From Silene conica (taxonomy: Eukaryota > Streptophyta > Magnoliopsida > Caryophyllales > Caryophyllaceae): a DNA stretch of 64,000 nt. The stretch is from contig CM055315.2 in assembly GCA_029255685.2 (NCBI GenBank), positions 25,053,501 through 25,117,500 on the forward strand. Direction: 5' to 3'. The notes under the pieces are model-generated. The model was not told where the DNA came from. It was given only the letters and a program-made list of their open reading frames with translations, and searched no databases. This document shows, piece after piece, positions 59,507 to 64,000 of this stretch (positions are counted from its first letter, which is position 1; each line of letters begins with the position of its first letter). The translations under genes were made by a program, and so were the position numbers.

Positions 59507-59537
59507 CCCGTGCAATTTTGCACGGGTCCTAAACTAG
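59507..59537 (+). mobile_element. Helitron 3' terminus
   Basis: A 9-bp hairpin CCCGTGCAA/TTGCACGGG (59507-59515, 59518-59526) is followed 7 bp later by CTAG and then T (59534-59538), the plant Helitron 3' end pattern. The matching 5' TC end was not located, so length and any captured genes upstream are unknown. Confidence 0.65.
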
Positions 59538-60503
59538 TGTAGTTATATTTGAATTGCCGGATACAAAAATGAACCTGAAAAAGATTAAACCCCGCCTTGA
59601 ATGACATCGACCAAACTGTTTCGTTTATGCTTATATGTTCTCATTAATGGATAAGTTGATGGATTTTAATCATTGTCACTGTTACTAATGTACTGCACAT
59701 ATGCTATTCTACATACTTCACACCCGTTAATCTGCTACCGCACAATTGCACTACTGTTTTTCCTTCTGTACCTCTTAATTCATTGCTGTAATGGCAGCGG
59801 CTGTTTTAAGTAGTTCTTCTGCTACTTTTATTCTATTTAATGCTGCTGTTGTTCGTCTGATGTCAGCTGTCCGGCGTGTGTAGCTATTTTCTGCCTCTGC
59901 ACTTCTTAATTTTGTATAGCTATTGTCTGCTAGTCTGAGTGTACGCATGGTCTATGCTTAGTGGGTATCATGGCAAGTGTGATGCTATGTAGACATATAT
60001 AGAATATAGTTGTTTATTTGGGGTAGTAGTATGGATTACCGGTGGAGGGAACTGGAGGGAACTGTGTGATGCATCAGTAAGTAGCTGTCCATCTTCCGGG
60101 GTAAGTTTCACATTATTATCAGCTTAGCATTCTATCGATGATATAGCAGTTCCATTCTCAGTGACCTAATTGATCGGATCATGGGCATTAGTCATTGTTT
60201 TGTTGTTAGATAACATGAAGTAGCTTTCATGGAATGAATATACGATTACTGAACATCAGCGGCTACTTAATAGTAACCAAATGATGGCGATTAGCTTTGA
60301 TCCCCCGCTTCTCTGATGATTAAACATTTTGACATCATCTCTGCTTGTTATAATTGCACAGAATTCCAGAAAGAAGGTTGTATCCTTTCAAATGAACCTG
60401 AATAGATATACTGTGTAGATATGATGTTTCATAGAAAATCTCAAGTTTTAATTAAATCCCTTCCCTGAAGTCTCTCTACCGCTAATTACTAGAGTATTTC
60501 GTA

Positions 60504-60735
60504 CTGATATGATCCCGGGATAAGAATAGGCGAAGATGAACACAAACATAACTAGTGGCAAATCTGACCAGACTATAACTACGTGGTTACCTATAAATCT
60601 AGCTATACGCCTACACTATTCTCTTTATCAGCTCCGACAATAGGTTGGAGATTTAGAGTGAAAAAGCAGATGGCGTAGAACACAACATATCAGTTACTTG
60701 TATCTTCGCCTATTCTTATCCCGAGATCATATCAG
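60504..60735. mobile_element. MITE-like element with 34-bp terminal inverted repeats
   Basis: Arms 60504-60537 and 60702-60735 are complementary at 33 of 34 positions (starting CTGATATGATC), with about 164 bp between. No clear TSD was found. It could be a small inverted-repeat transposon or a hairpin-forming locus. Confidence 0.75.
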
Positions 60736-61713
60736 TGGAGGCTTAGGAGGAAAACAACCAAATTCAGCAAGTAATTCTTGAGTGAACTTTTGTTGTGTTA
60801 TGGCAAGGCCTGAGTCTGTGGAGGTGAATTCCAAGCCCAAAAATTAGAGAGCTCTGCGCTTTATTCAAAGCCAATTCGTTTCAATCAAATCTAAATTCTA
60901 CTTAGTTGTTAAGCTATACTCTTATAGTCTATAATAATTTCATCTTTTCGTTACATTACTAGCATAACTTCCTTCTTCATTCACTTGTTAATGATATTTA
61001 ATTTTCTTGCATGCAGATATCGGACTCAACAAATGGTGGCAGAGAATCGAGTTGAAAGGATCAAATTCGGAATTCACTTTTAATTTGAGAGTACTTTAGT
61101 CATCGTACATTTTGGCTTGGATTTAATATTTGGGAAGCTTTTATTATTTTTGAGTGACAACGTCACTATTATTGTTGGGAGTAAAATAATTACAATAGTT
61201 CTTTTAAATTTTGAAAGCTTGTAATTTAACTTGACGATGGAATTTTAATTTATGTTATAAAAGTTTGTTTTTGCGTATATTTAGCCAAATTGGATCTCCG
61301 TGGCATCATTGTGCTAATGATCTTGTGAATCCATCGTCGAGGTACGTATACGGTACCTGAACAAAAACAACAGGTCTCCAATTTCGACTAAGACCGAACC
61401 GAAGCACGGTAATCTGATTTAAAAAAAGCAGGAGGAAAAACAGGGATTGCTAGCAAAAAGCGTCAAAATAACTTACGACGCAAAAAAGCGTCGCTGGGCT
61501 AAACACAAAAGAGTGTAGCAAGTACTGACACAAAAAACCGTCGCTATTGGTGACACAATAAAGCGTCGCTTACTTACACAAAAAAGCGTCGAAAATTGCT
61601 GACACCCCAAAAGCCGACGCTTTATTAAAGCGTCGAGAATTAATTTACCGACGCTTTTAAGCGTCGAAAACAGGCCAAAAAAGCGTCGGAAAATGGCGGG
61701 ATTTGTAGTAGTG

Positions 61714-61852
61714 CCTAGTAACAATCCGAACTGACCATGGAACTGAGTTTGATAACCATGCTTTTATTGAATTCTGTAAAACCAACGGTGTTGGACATAA
61801 CTTCTCTGCACCTAGAACACCACAACAAAACGGAGTAGTAGAACGTATGAAC
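61714..61852 (+). pseudogene. Copia integrase fragment, C-terminal part
   Basis: Continuation of the integrase at 56216-56722 after the CACTA, starting with the duplicated CCT. It contains TDHGTEFDNHAF and NGVVERMN. It then breaks into family C at ATAAATTTATGTCAGGG, as at 10998. Confidence 0.9.
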
Positions 61853-62464
61853 ATAAATTTATGTCAGGGAAAACGAGCAATTCCTTCCCAAAGTCGTAAA
61901 AACGCGTAAAAAGAATCTGGTTGAGGAGAAACAATTCCAAAAAGAAGCACCTCCAATTACAATAAACACGTGCCCGCATTTTACGTAATATATATATTTT
62001 TTTAAAATGCATTAAGTTTTATTTTTAAGATGTTATTATATTTTTGGAATAGAATAAAAAATGTGAGATCAGAGGAAATATTTGTGAATTTCCTTTCATT
62101 TAATGACACAATATTCAATAACTTTTTTATGAAAACAAATTTGTTGTATGAGAAAAGTAATTTATTTATAAATATAAACAATTTAGAAGATAAAATATAT
62201 AACAACGTGCTTTAAGTGTAAAGCTCAATACAAAACTCAAACATGTTATACAACAATCATCTCACGCGGTCATTACAATCATTTGCAAACATAAATTTCA
62301 CAAGAACTTATTCGCTTCAATTCCTTCATGTATGTAGTGATCCTGCATAAAGAACGAGGACAAGTTTAGTTTTGTTTACGAGCATGAATGGGACGGAGGG
62401 ACGGAATTAGATGAAAGAAATTACATACGTGGAGTAGAAGGGACTTTATTCGGGACTCGGCGCC
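61853..62464. repeat. Family C, locus copy 3, right part
   Basis: Near-identical to 10999-11610. Lacks the 240-bp array-specific segment. Confidence 0.8.
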
Positions 62465-62568
62465 AAAGAATCTTGAAAATTAAATAATTTTTTTAATATT
62501 AGTTACATTTTAAAAAATAATAATAATGATTTAAGTAATTTAGAAAGAAAAAAAAATGAAATGAATAA

Positions 62569-62892
62569 TTACCAGAGTCCAGAGCACACTGAATCAAAAG
62601 AACCATTGACACCGCAAACAGAGAAGAAAGCTTCAGCGTCATAGGTGGGATCATTAGCCACTGCAGTGGCTAGTTCTTGACATATGCATTTTGTGTCGGT
62701 TGTGATTACGGTACTAAATACAGCGCAACATTTTGCAACTCCCTCTGGTGATTGATCTCCATTGCAAGCGGCGAGGAGCGTTGAACCCGTCGCGCATTCT
62801 TGTGCTAGTGAAGGTGTTATCAGCATGCATATCAACACCGATACCACGAACATCATAATCATCATGCTCATTTTGTTGTTAATGCTTCCCAT
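62569..62892 (-). CDS. Secreted 8-cysteine lipid-transfer-like protein (copy 2a)
   Basis: Predicted protein identical to that at 11715-12038, within the duplicated block; same signal peptide, eight cysteines and possible splice donor at the 3' end. The upstream region is intact for at least 700 bp, so both copies may be expressed. Confidence 0.75.
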   Translation of the reverse strand: MGSINNKMSMMIMMFVVSVLICMLITPSLAQECATGSTLLAACNGDQSPEGVAKCCAVFSTVITTDTKCICQELATAVANDPTYDAEAFFSVCGVNGSFDSVCSGLW

Positions 62893-63591
62893 TTTTATTT
62901 TAAGAAGTGTGCTTAATTAGCTCTCTGATTACTTTATGTTTATTTTTTATTTTTTTTTGAAAGGATTACTTTATTTTTATTTGTTATTGTTTAGCAACTT
63001 TCGTGTATTTTAGGTTGTAGTGAGATTTGTAGTAATGTCTAATTTATACACTGCTTAGTGTTGAAACTATCAAAGACCAACTATGCTTTATTTGTTTATC
63101 ATTAATGAAGGATTCTTGATTTGGACATGTGCTTAATTACGTAATGGACACTCTATTTTTGATATTTAAAGTTCAGCTTATTTGAGTTCATCACTTGATT
63201 TCCATTAAATTGGGCTCATTTTTATTAGTTTACTATAGTTAAGCTTGACTTCATTTAATTAATAATTAAGGTAAGTTCAAGTTAACGCCTTTTCGCTGAA
63301 AAGAACAGAAACTAAACCTAGTAAATATAAGGGTAATAATTCCTTGTTTTTGTCCTTCACCAAAACCACAATAACTTATTCAAATTTTTCATGCTCTTCA
63401 TGCACATTAACTTTAGATTCAATCAAATAAATATATAAAACATATGCATTTATGACGATGACGATGCCGTGATGGCATCATATCAAATTTCATCTGCGAT
63501 TAAATTTGGAAAAGGGGAAAGCAATGTCTTAATTACTATAGTTGCTCAATTTTTCCTTCATCCTCCAAATAATAATAATGATTTAAGTAAT

Positions 63592-63942
63592 TTAAAAAGA
63601 AAAATAATAAAAGTCAAATGAATAATTACCCGAGCACACTGAACCAAAAGAACCATCAACACCGCAAACGGAGAAGAATGCTTCAGCGTCATAGGTGGGA
63701 TCATTAGCCACTGCAGTGGTTAGTTCTTGACATATGCATTCTCTGTCGGTTGTGATTACGGTACTAAATACTGCGCAACATTTTGCAACTCCCTCTGGTG
63801 ATTGATCTCCACTGCAAGCGGCTAGGAGCGTTGAACCCGTCGCACATTCTTGTGCATGTGAAGGTGTTATCGGCATGCATATCAACACCGATACCACCAA
63901 CATCATAATCGTCATGCTCATTTTCTTGTTAATGCTTCCCAT
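63592..63942 (-). CDS. Secreted 8-cysteine lipid-transfer-like protein (copy 2b)
   Basis: Predicted protein identical to that at 12738-13088. The start is chosen at the ATG matching MGSINKK; an upstream in-frame ATG at 63957 is possible. The same likely intron read-through occurs at the C-terminus. The window ends 58 bp upstream of this start. Confidence 0.72.
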   Translation of the reverse strand: MGSINKKMSMTIMMLVVSVLICMPITPSHAQECATGSTLLAACSGDQSPEGVAKCCAVFSTVITTDRECICQELTTAVANDPTYDAEAFFSVCGVDGSFGSVCSGNYSFDFYYFSF

Positions 63943-64000
63943 TTTGTAGTTTAACAAGTGTGCTTAATTAGCTCTTTGATTACTTTATGTTTGTTATTGT

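Larger units (their letters stand above)
56723..61713 (+). mobile_element. Non-autonomous CACTA transposon, 4,991 bp, TSD CCT
   Basis: Left end CACTACAACAACTCCC, right end GGGATTTGTAGTAGTG (inverted CACTACTACAAATCCC), flanked by CCT on both sides (56720-56722, 61714-61716). It interrupts a Copia integrase whose reading resumes exactly after one TSD is removed. Subterminal GCGTCG/CGACGC motifs are dense on the right (61450-61710) and fewer on the left. I see no TNPD/TNPA-like transposase. The interior (56860-58800) has splice-like GT/AG patterns and a TCTCC-rich leader near 56900 that could be a captured gene piece, unidentified. It also contains a Helitron-like end (59507-59537) and a 232-bp inverted-repeat element (60504-60735). 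Confidence 0.9.
61404..64000. repeat. Segmental duplication, right copy (partner 10528-13146)
   Basis: Right copy of the block described at 10528-13146. Here the CACTA end is attached to its full element, so this is probably the source arrangement and the left copy the derived one. It continues beyond the window. Confidence 0.92.

Noticed and set aside
1..64000. tRNA, rRNA or other structural RNA genes
   Set aside because: None recognised by eye; tRNA-like matches are only primer binding sites. A tRNA scan was not possible.

Overview
The window is plant nuclear DNA, most likely from a eudicot. It is AT-rich and packed with retrotransposons from typical plant lineages (Athila/Tat-like and chromovirus-like Gypsy, SIRE-like and Tork-like Copia, L1-type LINE), CACTA and Helitron ends, and a small family of plant 8-cysteine lipid-transfer-like secreted proteins. 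I cannot name the species. It is an intergenic or pericentromeric repeat landscape with almost no host genes.

Layout. 1-2320: 5' end of an Athila/Tat-like Gypsy element on the minus strand (broken gag, PBS, complete LTR), inserted in an older LTR. 2321-2949: remnant of that older LTR (called LTR-B here). 2950-11610: a low-copy sequence (called family C here), one part of which has expanded into an array of about 8.7 units of about 802 bp (3351-10326), then a CACTA end and a Copia integrase scrap. 11715-14211: lipid-transfer-like gene cluster and decayed duplicates. 14212-15010: Copia LTR plus RNase H remnant. 16235-18141: complete non-autonomous LTR element with a target-site duplication (TSD). 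18316-24210: decayed L1-type LINE on the minus strand. 24918-27795: solo LTR-B with TSD GTGCA. 27969-39797: SIRE-like Copia element on the minus strand, with an env-like 3' ORF and an extra truncated copy. 40366-41934: CACTA end and another LTR-B fragment. 41935-53889: a gag-only Gypsy element arranged LTR-internal-LTR-internal(truncated), period 6,462 bp. 53890-54394: displaced copy of a lipid-transfer-like gene. 54395-62460: LTR-B fragment, family C, and a Copia integrase split by a 4,991-bp CACTA with TSD CCT. 61404-64000: near-perfect copy of 10528-13146, including both lipid-transfer-like genes.

The LTR-B/family C junction occurs three times with the same GTGCA flank. The solo LTR therefore formed first, the locus was then duplicated, and each copy was later hit by different elements.

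Most notable observation. Unrelated LTR families here (LTR-B, the 3-kb gag-only Gypsy LTR and the SIRE-like LTR) each carry a tandem series of short hairpins. Within a family the loop is nearly constant while the stem sequence differs from unit to unit and stays self-complementary. In at least two places both arms have changed together between related copies. I know of no standard name for this. All boundaries were read by eye and no alignment or folding program was run.
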